From assembly GCA_009193035.1 (NCBI GenBank), contig SWDT01000039.1, positions 62,001 to 126,000 on the forward strand: a DNA stretch of 64,000 bases, written 5' to 3'. Positions 44,501 through 56,266 of the stretch are shown here, piece by piece. The notes below the pieces were generated by a model. It was not told where the DNA came from, ran no database searches, and was given only the letters and a program-made list of their open reading frames with translations. The translations under genes and the position numbers were made by a program. The first letter of the stretch is position 1, and the number at the start of each line of letters is the position of its first letter. This DNA is from Halicephalobus mephisto (taxonomy: Eukaryota; Nematoda; Chromadorea; Rhabditida; Panagrolaimidae).

Positions 44501-47500
44501 TGGTCACGATTATAATTTTAAGCTAATGTGATTACCAAAAAGAGTGTTCTAAAAAGGTGAAAAACAAAACTAATATTACGAAATAGAGGATCAAATATCC
44601 TAAGGGGAAGGCAAATATTTCAAATTTTTTAAAATTTATTTTTTTGAACAAGATTGAAATTTTTATTTAATTTAAACACTTTTCAAAAACTTATAAAAAA
44701 ATTAAAATAAAATTACGAAATAGGAGACATAATGCCCTGAGGGAGAAGGCAAATATTTCAAATTTTTTTAATCAACTTTTTTGAACAAGATTGAAATTTC
44801 GACTTAATTTAAACACTTTTCAAAAATTTATATAAAAAAGTTAAAATAAAATTAATATTACGAAGTCGGAGACCTAATGCCCTGAGGGAGGAAGTATCCC
44901 GGAATAGCATCTGTTGCGCAATTAATAATTTCTATTTTGTGGGAATTTTTGCGAAATTCACAAAATATATTCCAATAATTCACCTAAAAAGAAAAAATTC
45001 TAGAAACAAATTTAATCCGTAAATATTTAATAGTAATCCATTTCGAAATTATCAACTGAATTATTCACAAAAAACAATTAATAGAAAAATATCTCATTTA
45101 AAATTAATTTTATTTTTTTAGATCCATCAACGAAAACGGCGGTTTTGTCCTCCACATGACCATCTGTCTCGTGTGTGCTTGGGTCCTGATCTACCTCTGC
45201 GTGATGAAAGGGATCAAGAGCAGCGGAAAGGTCGGCGATTTCCAAAAATATACCGTATTTCCTCTAAAATAAACTATCAGATTTATTTTTTCAATCATCT
45301 TCCAGAAGGATTTTTTCCTCTAAAATAAACCATCGGATTTATTTTTTCAATCATCTTCCAGAAAGGATTTATTTTAGAGGAAATACGGTATTTAAATCAA
45401 AATAATTTAAATCAAAAATTCTCATATTAAAAAAAATAAAAATCAACAGTTGGAAGTAAAAGTTTCAAAATTAATATTTATACAATTTCTTAAAAATTCT
45501 AATTTTTATAAAAGCATAACTCCCAAAATGACTTTATTTGACCTTAGACTAATCTGAAACAAAATTCTATTACTGTATAATATTAATTTGAATTGAAATT
45601 TTATTGTTTTGTAGTTAATTTAAAACTGAAACAAAAGTCCATTACGGTATGATGTTAAACAAAATCTAAATCCAAAATTCTATTACGGTATAATATTAAT
45701 TTGAATTGAAATTTTATTGTTTTGTAGTTAATTTAAAACTGAAACAAAACTCCATTACTGTATGATATTAAACAAAATTGGAATCTAAAATTCTATTACG
45801 GTATAATATTAATTTGAATCGAAATTTTATTGTTTTGTAGTTAATTTAAAACTGAATTTAAAACTTTATTAAGGTGTCAATGTTGATGAATTTAGGTCAT
45901 GTATCTTACCGCCACATTCCCCTATGTGGTGACGACCATTTTTCTGGCCCGTTCCATCACGCTTGATGGGGCTACAGATGGATTGCTCTACATGCTGAAT
46001 CCTGACGTATGTATTTTTTAAAATTAATTTTAGAAAAAAAATATTAGATTAAACTCAGATTTTCATTCGTGAAAAATTTAAGGACACTGTTGTCCACATT
46101 GACATTTTTGATTCTTGTATATTGTATCCATCTGTCTTGTGAATTGTATCATGTCTTCAATGTCAATGTGGACATCTGGACCTTTATGAAAACTTTCAGT
46201 TATTAAATTTTTTCTCATTGTTGCTCTATTCAGCTCACTCGCCTCCTCGATCCCGAAGTCTGGCTCGATGCAGCAACCCAGATATTCTACAGTATGGGAC
46301 TCGGATTTGGAGGTAATTAATGAGATTTTTCATAATTAACTGAGTTCGCCGCTCTCGGTTGGTAAGGCCTGAGTTGCGACTTTGTTTGTCTGTCTAACTT
46401 GCTTATTATAACATTAGTTAATAGTTAATAGTTATTAGTTATCAGTTTTCTTTTCGGTAGTGTAGTGGTCCGTGCACGTGACTATCGCGCACGAGACCCG
46501 GGTTCGGTGCCCGATCGAAGAGCCCTTTTGTAAGGCTTTCACAGTAAGCTACCATAAAAGGGAATACAGCTTTTTAAAACGTTCATGCGAATCTTGCCTC
46601 AGGCAGGATACACAATAAATTAGTATTTCTATAATTATTTTCAGGATTGATCGCTTTTGGGTCGTACAACAAGTTGAAAAATAATTGTGTCCAGGATACT
46701 GTAAGATTGTCTTTCGTAAATTTGATGACGTCATTGTACACTGCTTTGGTAGTGTTCTGTGTCATCGGATTTATGGGTCATCACACCTATACAAAGTGCA
46801 TCGAAAACGACTTCAAGACCCTGGTATCCCTTTATCCGGATAAATTCAGCAGTTTGGAAGACGCCAAAACGAACATCGAGTTGGAAGAATACCTCTTCTG
46901 GATGAAGCACAACTTCCATCTAAGTGCTTTCCCTAAAATGGCTAACGAAAGTGCTTACTGTAATTACGAAGAAATTCTTATTTCTGTAAGTTCTGAATAT
47001 TTAAATTTTAAACATTTTAAAAATTTTCTTATTTTTTAAACATTCTTGATTTTTAAAATTTAAAAATTTTTTAATTTTTATAAATTTAAATTTTTTAGTT
47101 TTTTAAATATTCTAAATTTTTGAATTTTAGAAATATTTTTAAAATTTTTTATCTTTATAAATTTTTTTATTTTTAAATTTTTTTTTATTTTTATAAATTT
47201 AAAGTTTTTTAATTTTTAATTTTTATGAATTTTTGTTTTCAGTCTGCCCAAGGAACTGGACTTGCTTTTGTAGTGTTCACAGAAGCCATTCTACAGTTTC
47301 CTTTGCCACCTATTTGGGCCATCATGTTTTTCTTGATGTTGTTGATGCTTGGTCTCGGATCCATGTTCGGGACTTTGGAAGGAGTTATTACATCTCTCAA
47401 CGACAGTCAAATGATAAAAGTGAAAAAACCAGTTTTGACAGCTGTTCTCTGTGGTTCTGCTTGTCTAATCGGTTTAATTTTCACCTGGAGATCAGGCCAA

Positions 47501-49481
47501 TATTGGGTTTCCTTGTTCGATCACTTCGCCGGAAGCTACGCTCTCATGTGTGTCGCGTTTTTCGAAGTCATCGCTGTCATCTACGTCTACGGCTACAGAC
47601 GGTAATTTAATAATTACTGTATTTCCTCTAAAATAAATCTCCCTTCTAAAATAAGCCCCTATTCTAAAATAAATCTCCCTCCTAAAATAAGCCCCTTTCC
47701 TAAAATAAACCCCTATTCTAAAATAAGCCCCCTTTATAACATGATCAGAGCTGTTGATTTTCTGAAATCTTTGGTTTTTGAATTGAATATTGGATTCGAA
47801 ATTGAACTTTTCAAATTTCAAACTCGAATTAGCTCAAAATCGGTTCGAAATTCGATTCGAAAGTTCAAAATTGACAGCTCAGGACATGATTGGAAAAAAT
47901 AAGCCCGGATTTTATTTTAGAGGAAATACGGTAAATTAATTTTAAAATTCATCTTCGAGAAGTTTTTAAAATTATAATTTTCCCCTATTTATAAAACTAT
48001 TAACTTCGAAGATGAACAGGGGATTATGTACCCTACCTACCCTGATCCAGAAGTTTTTAAATCCATCTGGGAAAAATACAGTTCCAAAAAAACCGATTTC
48101 GAAATAACTCTCTCTAAAAATAAAAATTTTGGATTACTGTATTTCAAAAAATTCCCCTCAGGACCATTTTGTTAAAAAATTTCTTTTCGATTTTTACAAT
48201 ATTATCAATTTCGAAGTTGCATAAAATTACGAAATAACCCTTTCATAAAACCAAAATTTTGGATTACTGTAATTCAAAAAATTCCCCCCGGGACCATTTT
48301 GTTAAAAAATTTCTTTTCGATTTTTACAATATCATCGATTTCGAAATTGCATAAAATTACGAAATAACCCTTTCTTAAAACCAAAATTTTGGATTACTGT
48401 ATTTCAAAAAGCTGAAAATTTTCCTCGAAACAATTTTGGAACAAAATTATTTTTAATTTTTTAAATAAAATGATTACGGTAATTTTATAGGTTTATAAAT
48501 GACATCGAATTCATGACTGACGTCAGAGTCGGAATTTACTGGACCATCACGTGGCGGTACATTTCGCCGATCATCATGCTCACGTTATTTTTGGGCTCGA
48601 TCATAAAATCTTTCTCTCACTTGCCTACTTATTCTGCCTACGATCCCGTTACAGTAAGTTTTATTTATTAAATATTGTTCACGAATGTTAAATTTTTAAA
48701 AATCATTATTTTTTGAAATTTTTAAATTCACAAAAAAACGAAAATGGAAAATCTGGCAATTTCACAAAACTCGACTCGCACTGTCTTCTTTTACCTAAAT
48801 TTCGAAAGTTTAAAAAATTCTAAAAACTCGTGCTGAGACAATTTTATTTTTATTTTCATAATTTTTCGAGATTTTTAAATTCCCGCGCAGAGAGAGAGAG
48901 GACTAGTAGTAAGTGGAAAATCTGGCAATTTCACAAAACTCGACTCGCGCTGTCTCCTCTCTCTTTTACCTAAATTTTAGGGAGTTTTTAGAAATTTATA
49001 AAAAAATTTAAATTTTCACAATGATTTTTTGAAGCATAATTTTTAATTTTCAATAAACTTTAGAATTAGAATTTTTTAATTTTTAGAATTAAAATTTTTC
49101 AATAAACTTTAGAATTAGAATTTTTAATCTTTTAACTTTCAGTCGAATCAAGTGGATACCGAGTATCCTGCCTGGGCCCTGTTCATCGCCCTACTCCTGG
49201 TGGGAGTAGCCATGGGTCCAGTGCCGTTCATCTGGTTCGTCCGGAAATTCAAAATCTGGAAGGTGGAAGGAGACATTCCTGCCGCTTCTAAATGTCTCGG
49301 AGCGACAGCTAGTACAACTTACATGTTAAAAAGTGAACCTTCTTTCAACAGAATGGTGGAATCCACTGCTTCTGAACTTCAAACAGCCGGAATCAAAGAA
49401 CAACCTAAGGAAACTCATCGGTTAAACGTGAACCACAAACACAAAAAGAGCAACGGAACAAGTCGGAACGGCACTCACTAG
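41593..49481 (+). CDS. SLC6 neurotransmitter/amino-acid:sodium symporter (NTT4/B0AT-like, nematode SNF family)
   Basis: Exons 41593-41914, 42683-42936, 43523-43623, 45122-45230, 45896-46006, 46234-46312, 46645-46985, 47243-47601, 48491-48653 and 49143-49481 give 725 residues in frame. SLC6 proteins couple Na+ (often Cl-) to uptake of amino acids or neurotransmitters across the plasma membrane through 12 helices. TM1 is intact ([19 protein letters not shown], the Na+/substrate site), followed by [20 protein letters not shown] (TM2), the exposed Cys-containing loop, [25 protein letters not shown] (TM6) and [20 protein letters not shown]. The long loop between TM7 and TM8 and the VYGYRRFINDIE segment point to the SLC6A15-A20 branch rather than GABA or monoamine transporters. 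The ATG follows a TTTCAGAATC acceptor-like site. Which snf paralogue is unclear. The donor of exon 4 (GTCGGC) is weak. Introns contain several transposons. Confidence 0.93.
43857..44458 (-). repeat. Arm 2 of the dispersed inverted repeat, with an insertion
   Basis: Reverse complement of 34803-35335, in intron 3 of the SLC6 gene. Shared stretches include TCTCTCTGTCGACAGTTGCC and ACTCGCAGTGATCCCATTTA. It differs from arm 1 mainly by a 91-bp TIR element at 44135-44225. Further right (44540-44890) there are extra related fragments with GAAATAGAGGATCAAATATC and GAGACnTAATGCCCTGAGGG. Confidence 0.88.
44135..44225. mobile_element. 91-bp MITE with TATC target duplication
   Basis: Ends GGGGAGCTTGCCTAAAATGT and ATATTTCAGACAAGCTCCC are inverted repeats of about 26 bp with few mismatches. 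TATC precedes and follows it (44131-44134, 44226-44229), whereas the uninterrupted copy of the host repeat at about 35045 has a single TATC. That empty-site comparison defines the insertion. No ORF is possible at this size. Confidence 0.85.
45253..45388. mobile_element. MITE, 136 bp, TA-flanked
   Basis: Left end CCGTATTTCCTCTAAAATAA and right end TTATTTTAGAGGAAATACGG are a perfect inverted repeat of at least 20 bp, flanked by TA. The interior is two direct copies of TTTATTTTTTCAATCATCTT. It lies in intron 4 of the SLC6 gene, only about 20 bp after exon 4. Confidence 0.88.
45530..45855. repeat. Three copies of a ~120-bp repeat in SLC6 intron 4
   Basis: Units with AAAATTCTATTACGGTATAA, TATTAATTTGAATTGAAATT and GTTTTGTAGTTAATTTAAAA in tandem, nearly identical, ending about 40 bp before exon 5. 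Confidence 0.85.
46091..46174. other. 84-nt perfect-arm hairpin in SLC6 intron 5
   Basis: TGTCCACATTGACAT at 46091-46105 is the exact reverse complement of ATGTCAATGTGGACA at 46160-46174. The loop is 54 nt. Arms are of balanced composition, unlike the A/T introns. The structure could be a tiny TIR element or a small-RNA precursor-like hairpin; pairing does not obviously extend inward. Confidence 0.6.
46451..46521 (+). tRNA. tRNA-Asp-like sequence, anticodon ATC, in SLC6 intron 6
   Basis: 71 nt fold as a tRNA: acceptor TTTTCGG/TCGAAGA (7 pairs with two G-T), a 19-nt D region TAGTGTAGTGGTCCGTGCA that aligns with that of eukaryotic tRNA-Asp, an anticodon arm with loop CTATCGC (anticodon ATC, reading Asp GAT) whose stem has one mismatch, variable AGAC, and a T arm with loop TTCGGTG. 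The B box (GGTTCGGTGCC) deviates from GGTTCGANTCC. Standard tRNA-Asp has GTC. The sequence is most likely a pseudogene or SINE head; an active gene is possible but less likely. Confidence 0.5.
47617..47931. mobile_element. MITE, 315 bp, TA-flanked, same family as 45253-45388
   Basis: Left end CTGTATTTCCTCTAAAATAA and right end TTATTTTAGAGGAAATACGG are inverted repeats identical, apart from one base, to those of the 45253-45388 element. TA flanks both ends. The interior has five tandem copies of CCTATTCTAAAATAAnCCC and then a less repetitive segment with CTCGAATTAGCTCAAAATCG. It begins 16 bp after SLC6 exon 8. Confidence 0.88.
48120..48430. repeat. Three copies of a ~118-bp repeat in SLC6 intron 8
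   Basis: Units with TTTTGGATTACTGTATTTCA, CCCTCAGGACCATTTTGTTA and CATAAAATTACGAAATAACC. The copies are nearly identical; the array ends about 60 bp before exon 9. Confidence 0.85.
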
Positions 49482-50688
49482 AGTCGGGTTGAGGAATCGC
49501 CTAAGGGTTCAGTCAAATGCGCGGTTGTCTGTCTTCACTGACATGCCCAAAATTGTATGGTCAATCAGCTGTACGGTAGTCACTCCCTCAGGGGGTTTGG
49601 TTTCTACAGATCCAAAATAGTCCAAAATTAATTTTTTCCAATTTTTCAAAATACCTTAAAATTAATTTTTTCCAATTTTTCAAAATGCTTCAAAATTAAT
49701 TTTTTTTCGATTTTTCAAAATACCTTAAAATTAATTTTTTTTCGATTTTTCAAAATACTTTAAAATTAATTTTTTTTTTGATTTTTCAAAAAATCAAATT
49801 AAAAAAAAATAAATTATTCGACAATTATCCCCTGGGGCATTTGATCCCTTATTTCGTAATAATTTTATTTTTTTTAGATTAGTTTTATGAAATTCGGATT
49901 GGCCTAAAATTGACAAACATGTTCAAAAAAATTTCGAAATCAACAAAAGCCAAAGTGCCTCAGGAAAGAAATTAGTATACTGTAAATTTTTACTTTTTAA
50001 AAAAGTTTTGATTTCTAAAAAGACCTAAAATTTTTAATCAAAAACAAATCTTCTCTAAAAAGTAAAAAATCTACAGTACACCGATTTCTGTCTTGAGACA
50101 TTTTGCAATTTAATTTTTATCTTTTCTGACCAATCTTGATATCTGGATAACCTATATCCAAAAAAAAATGAATTTCGGAAAAAAAATTAATTTCGAAAAA
50201 AAAAATTAATTTCAAAAAAAACCAAAATCCCTACAGTAGTAACTACCGTACACCCAATATTGTAAACCTCTCTTATCCTCTAGGTTATATCAAAAACAGC
50301 ATTACCTTTAACCCTTTTTTCCGTTTTGTTCTTAACGGGTTGTTTAAAATTAAAAAAAAAAATAATTTTTTTTTTCTACCGGTCATTTTAAACCGTTCCT
50401 TCGATTAATAATTCTAGTTCCAGTTATCAAAAAAATTATTTTTTTAGATTAATTTACAGGCTCAAGTACTTTGGTCACGTGCAATTTGCTCAAAAATTTT
50501 ATATTTAAAAATAGCTTTCATTTCACGTGTAGAAATTAACCAAAGACTCAAAAAAAAATATGGTTGTTACCAAATATTGTGCTCATATTGAATCCACATG
50601 ACTTTCTATTTCACTAGAGCCAGAGTCTTGATATAAATAAATAAATCCCAATTTATAAACTTTTACAAAATAATTATATTTAAAATTC
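49482..50688. other. Convergent intergenic region between SLC6 and ZnT1-like genes
   Basis: No gene seen. Positions 49610-49800 hold tandem copies of AAAATACCTTAAAATTAATT. Positions 49820-50130 contain diverged fragments resembling the 34803-35335 repeat family (TCCCCTGGGGCATTTGATCC; TTGATATCTGGATAACCTAT). The 3' ends of both flanking genes must lie here. Confidence 0.5.
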
Positions 50689-53072
50689 TCATTGTACACC
50701 TGATTTATGTAAATCAGATGGTTCTAATTCCTTACAACATTTAACATCCGACTTATTGCAATTTTCCGGTAGACAATTCAGAGTACAGCCACCAGGGCCC
50801 ATTTCTTCAAATTCAGGTTGTATCGTAGCACAATGGATAGAATTCTGATGAAATAACGATCGTATTAATGGAGCACATGCCAAATAATCTCTCAGAGATC
50901 GGAATCGAATATGAACAGTTGCAATTATTCTTTCTCCAACTAATCTCCAAACATGAAATTCATGAACTGCTTCTATCCCGTTCATCTTCAAAAGTTCTTT
51001 TTTAATTTCTTCAACTTCAACATATTTCGGAGTAGTTTGCAAAAGTATAAGTGCCGTTTCTCTCACCAGTGGAAAAGTCGTCAAAACCATCAAACAAACC
51101 ATAAGTAAACTCAGCATCGGATCCATGTAAAGTTTCAAAGTTTCCAAACCCGGAGCTAACCACGAGACTAGAGCTGTAGCTATCACAATCACAGATCCTA
51201 TAGCATCACTTAGAACATGTAAAAAGACTCCACGCATATTCAGCTGTCCGGAACCCGCTGAAACAAAAATAAATTAAAAAATTAAATTAAAAAGTACTTT
51301 AAAACTATCCCGACACAAATTTCCAAGTTTTCAGGGTCTACAGTAATCTACAACTAGTTTCGAATACAGGTTTCGAAAATACTCATATACTGTAGAAAAA
51401 TTAAAAATGAATATTTCTAAAAACTACAGTACTTTGTAACTTCAAATTTAAGTAATAATTATTTAGTACTTTTACACAATTCAAAAACTATATTATTATA
51501 AAAATATAAAGTTTAACAAAATTCTAAAAATTATTAAAAACTACAGTATTTTACAATTTCAATTTTATTCAAAAATTTCGTAATTTCACGCTTTCATAAT
51601 TATTCATATCTTGCAAAAAATTAAAAATGAACTTGCTGCAAAATTATTTCACAAAAAATTCTCAGAATTTGTTACAAACTAATATAGCCTATGTGACAAT
51701 TTTCGTTTCAAAAATATTTCACAATCCAAAATTAAACCAAAACTACATATTTTTCTTAAAAACTTTCATATTACTGTACACAAAATACACAACTTTATAT
51801 CTACTTTTTTTAAATTAATTTTAATAAATACCAAAATTTAAAAATCATAATATTTTAATTTTCAAACTTACATTTGGTTTTTTTCGGAGCAGTTGGAACA
51901 ATTTCGTCTGAATCTCCCAAATCAGCTAGAGCAAATGCACGATCCGGATGTGACGTCATTAAATGACTAGCTTCACCATCTATCTGAGATGACTGATTAT
52001 CCACTCCATGAGAATGTCCATGAGCATGACCATGAAACATACACATTCCAATCACATTAATAACTAAACCAATAACACCAACAATAAGGACATTTCTTGG
52101 TTCTTTTATCATTTCTGGTTCAATCATTCTTGTAATTGATTCGATAAATATTGTAAAACAAAGAGCAAGAAGAAAAACACCATTGACCATAGCTCCAAGA
52201 ACTTCTGCACGAACCCATCCAAAAGTATTCTTTTTTGTATCTCTCGATGCAATCTGGAAAATCACAATGCTACAATAAAAAGTAAATTATGTTACAAAAT
52301 GATCTCAAAGAGAATTTTTAAAACTTTTCAGCAACTAAAATAATCTATGTAACTATTCCGAGTAATGATAATTTCGTAATCTTATGATTTCATATATTAC
52401 AAAAGTCATATATCAACTTTTCCCAAAATTATTTCAGAAAAACTTCTAAAAATTTTTAGAAACGAAAGTAACCTAAAATTTTCAATGATAATTTTCTAAT
52501 CTTATGATTTCATATATTACAAAAGTCATATATCAACTTTTCCCAAAATTGTTTCAGAAAAATTTCTAGAAGTTTTTAGAAACGAAAGTAACCTAAGATT
52601 TTCAATTTAGAATTATTTAGTAATTGTTGTTTTAAAACTGTATTCTCTCTAAATAGATTCAAAAACTTCTGAATCATGATAGTGTACAACTTTCTACTTT
52701 TTAGGATTAATTTCCATATATGAAATCATTAATAACTATCTCAGAAATGACACCTAACCCTTAAGTACATGATTAAAAATTAATTTTTCTTAAATAATTA
52801 AATAAATTTAAACTTACTCTCATGCATCCATAAGCAATTCCAAGGGCCATAACATCACTTAACATATGGAATGAATCCGCAATTAAAGCCATGGAATGGG
52901 AAAAATACCCAAATACAAGTTCAACAACAAAAAATAAAAACGTCATAACAAGCATAATTATCAAACTAAAACTTCCCGATCTATGAGAATGTCCATGATT
53001 ATGACGATTTTTTTCTTCTGTCATTTTTTTCTCTGTATTGTCATTTAATGATAAATCATTATTGGTGCCCAT
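50689..53072 (-). CDS. CDF zinc exporter, ZnT1/SLC30A1-like
   Basis: Exons 53072-52818, 52253-51872 and 51257-50689 give 401 residues in frame. Cation diffusion facilitators export Zn2+ from the cytosol in exchange for protons as dimers with six helices. The transport site is intact: His69-x3-Asp73 in ADSFHMLSD (TM2) and His226-x3-Asp230 in FLHVLSDAIGS (TM5). KNTFGWVRAEVLGAMVNGVF and GQLNMRGVFLHVL match vertebrate ZnT1 closely, so this is probably orthologous to ZnT1/C. elegans cdf-1. The first residues and the loop between TM4 and TM5 are His-rich (HNHGHSH; HGHAHGHSH), as expected of metal-sensing loops. The C-terminal domain (HEFHVWRLVGERIIATVHIR) is present, followed by a Cys-rich tail (CTLNCLPENCNKSDVKCC) that could bind metal. 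An acceptor TTTCAG lies 17 bases before the ATG. Confidence 0.92.
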
Positions 53073-53641
53073 AAGATCGGAGTTCACCCTGAAATTTAAT
53101 TTAATAAACAAAAATTATTTACGAAATATATTGTCGGCGATTAACCGGAAAAAACCACAACTAATCCAACGACCCGTTTATTCCAAAGTACATAGTGATT
53201 AAAAATTGCCATTAAAATAGTTTTGAAAAAATTTTCGTTTTTTACAAATCTAAAAAATTTAATTTTTAGATATTGTTTATCAAATTTTATGAGTTCCGAA
53301 GACAAAAGTTCCCACTATAGTGAGGAATTTCAGAGGTTTCTAAAAATTCATGGATTCTTAAAAATTGCAAGAACTTTTGCAAAATCTTAGAAAATTGCAA
53401 AAGTTCAGAATTCTTGAAAACTCTAAGTCTTCATACGATTCTAGAAAATTCTAGGAACTTGAGTTCTTAAAACCTGTGAAAACTTCCTTGAGATCTTCGA
53501 AAACTTCTTCAAAACTCTAGACTTCCAGAAATCCCTTCTGAATCCTTGAAAACTCCTTGGCATTCCAGAACACTTGAGAAACCTCCTGAATTCTAAAACG
53601 TTCAACAAAATTCCCAATTCTGATAACTCTAAAAACGACAT

Positions 53642-55105
53642 TCAATCGTAAACCTCAGATCTTAGTCGTTTTTTCGTAGAATGGCGTTCTTTTCCTATTC
53701 GACGATGATAGGCGGCTTTCTTCCTCCTAAGTATACAATGGCTTTAAATTCATGAATCAAGGTAAATAAAGGAACGGAGACTAACCTTTCATCCAGTATT
53801 TCTGCATCATCGTCATTGGGCACTTTTCTTTCTTCAAGAGCAACGTCGTAAGCACAAGCTTTGAGCACTTCCTCTAGTTTTTCGAAACAATCATCGAGAT
53901 TCTGAACCTAAAAGTTTCAAAGATCATATGAAAGTTAAATTTTTTATAAAATTGTCTCAACAAAATTTTTAAAACTTGATAGAAATTAAAACGGGTCTTG
54001 TAAAAAGTTTGCTTTTTTGATTATTTTGTAATCTCATGGAATTTCAAAATTAATCACATTATAGAAGTTTAAAAAATTTTGTTCCAAGAACTAATTTGAA
54101 GAAAATCTTTCAAAATTAAAAGTTTACAATTTGTAGTTTTAGGCAATTATTTCGAAATTAATTAAATACTATAAAAATTAAAAACAAGTTTTGTTTTGAA
54201 AATTAATTTGAAGAAAATATTTAAAAATTTACAATTTTTAGTTTTAGGTAGTTATTTTAGAGTATATATTTTAAAAAAGCAAAAATTATTATCACCGCAA
54301 AAAGGAGTCTGGGAAAAATTCTTATAAGTTTTTCGAAACCCAAACGGTCTGCAAGTGCGGTTATTTCGTCATCCTATGTAACTTTGCAATCGATATTTTG
54401 GAACTGAAGTCTGTCTGAACCGATCTATAAGCCTTTGAACTAGGGTATATGAGGTATGATAACTTCCATTCATCCTCTAAGGTTAGTTTTCATATATGGA
54501 ATTATTAGGGAAAATTTCAAACATCTCAATCCTAAAATATCCTACAAAAACAAGTTTCTTATAACTTTGAAAAAAATCATACCTGAGATCGGGTCTTGGA
54601 GGAAGTGATAATCATTTCTCTGTCTTTGTTAAGCCGATAACCGTATTTCTTCTCCATCACTTGCCGGACAGGTCCTGGAATCCATTCCTCGTCAATGGAA
54701 AATCGGATTTCTGCTCGAGTTGCGACTGAAATTTTTTGGATTTTATATAAATGACCATAGAACAGACCTTTGTTGACATGCTGGCCTCCGGGACTCCCCC
54801 CGCTGCAGCTAAACGACTTCTTGATCGAAGCTAAAAGATCCGAAAAAATTAAAAAAGCAAATTTTTGACATTTCAAAAATCGGATTGAAAATTGTTTTCA
54901 AAAAAGTACACAAAGATTATCGAAAATCAAAACAATAATAGAACTAAAATCGTAGCTCACCTTTAGGGATATCTGAGATCGAAGGAATCTGGAAAATTTC
55001 ATATATAAAAAAAGGAAAAACGGTCCTTACAGAAACGGATGACTGGCAAAATTTCCGAATTAAGACGATAGATGTACTTCTGGACAATTGGAGAAATGGC
55101 TTCAT
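53642..55105 (-). CDS. Mitochondrial peptidyl-tRNA hydrolase ICT1 (MRPL58)
   Basis: Exons 55105-55031, 54988-54961, 54830-54768, 54725-54583, 53907-53786 and 53726-53642 join in frame to 171 residues; the second exon is 28 bp and the third intron 42 bp. ICT1 is a codon-independent release factor built into the mitochondrial large ribosomal subunit that rescues stalled ribosomes. The catalytic motif GGSPGGQHVNK (GGQ at about 49-51) is intact, followed by ATRAEIRFSIDEEWIP and, at the C-terminus, the basic tail HRRIGKERHSTKKRLRSE needed to enter the ribosomal mRNA channel. The N-terminus MKPFLQLSRSTSIVLIRKF fits a mitochondrial targeting peptide. A 99-codon frame ending at 54577 reads through the short intron at 54767-54726 and is superseded. 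All phases agree, which supports the model. Confidence 0.92.
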
Positions 55106-56266
55106 TTCGAAATTTAAAAATAAAAAAAAATAAAAAATAAAAAAATTTAAAAATAAAAAAAATTGACTATTATTTTCGCGAAAACGGAAATCTCACGGAC
55201 GAATTTTCCGCTCGAGACCCTTCGTCCAAGAAACAAAAACTTTCGAAAGAAATTTTATAAATTTAACTATTTTTATTTTTTTTATAAAATTAAATATTTG
55301 AAATTATTTATAAATTATATTAAAAATATATATTTTTGTAAAATTGTCTCGACGCTAATTTTTTTTGAATTTTAAAAGTTTTCGAAAATTTAAAATGAAA
55401 TTTTTAAAATTTCAGAATTTTTTAGATTTTAAGTTTTAAAAATTTTCAAAGATTTCAGAAATCTTCAAAAATCCAAAATAGAAATCGAAAGATTTTAAGA
55501 AGTTTCATTAGATTCTGAAAATCTCCGGATTTTTCGAGTTTTGGATTTTTTTAATCAAATTCTGGAAGATTCCAGAAGGTTTCTAAAGAATTCTAGAAAT
55601 TTTCAGATTTCTAAAGAATTCTAGAAATTTTCAGGTTTCTATGGAATCCTAGGAACTTTCAGAAGGTTTCTAAAGAATTCTAGAAATTTTCAGGTTTCTA
55701 AAGAATTCTAGAAACTTTTAGAAGCTTCCTATAAAATTCTAAAAGTTTTCAGAAGGTTGAGCTAGAATCTAAAAAAATCCATTGAATTCCGCAAACTTTC
55801 AAGTTTTTTAAAAAATCTTTCAAAAGATTCTAGAAAGCTCCAAAATCCATGAAATCCTGAAGAAATTTCAAATATTTTCATTGAATTTTCAGAAATTCCA
55901 GAATTTTTCAGAAATTCCAGAATCTTATAAAAATTTCATTAAATTATTAAAAAACGATATTTTTCTGATCATATTCTTCCACTAGGTCTCCAAATTTTGG
56001 ATTTTCCTCTGGAATTTACAAATTTCAACTAGTTTGTGAAAATTCCGAACAAAAAATAATTTTTTATACTTCGATTTTAGCCAATGAGGCAGTAAATGGG
56101 CAGCAGATCCGAAATAAAACAAATGTAACAATTTTGAAAAAAGATCAATAATATTACCAAATATGGCACGCTTTTGTAAGCGCCAATAGCGACTAGGCGA
56201 TTAATCAACTTTTATAAATATTTAAAAACTTCAAAAATGAGATATTGAGGATTGAAATAACGGCAG
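55106..56266. other. Intergenic, degenerate repeats
   Basis: From 55460 to 55940 the sequence is a degenerate array of CTAGAAATTTTCAGGTTTCT-like units. No gene or RNA was seen. The promoter of the ICT1 gene probably lies at 55110-55250. Confidence 0.5.

Noticed and set aside
54577..54876. 99-codon ICT1 frame taken as uninterrupted
   Set aside because: The stretch at 54767-54726 reads unlike the family, while removing it as a 42-bp intron restores VNK-VATRAEIRF in phase.
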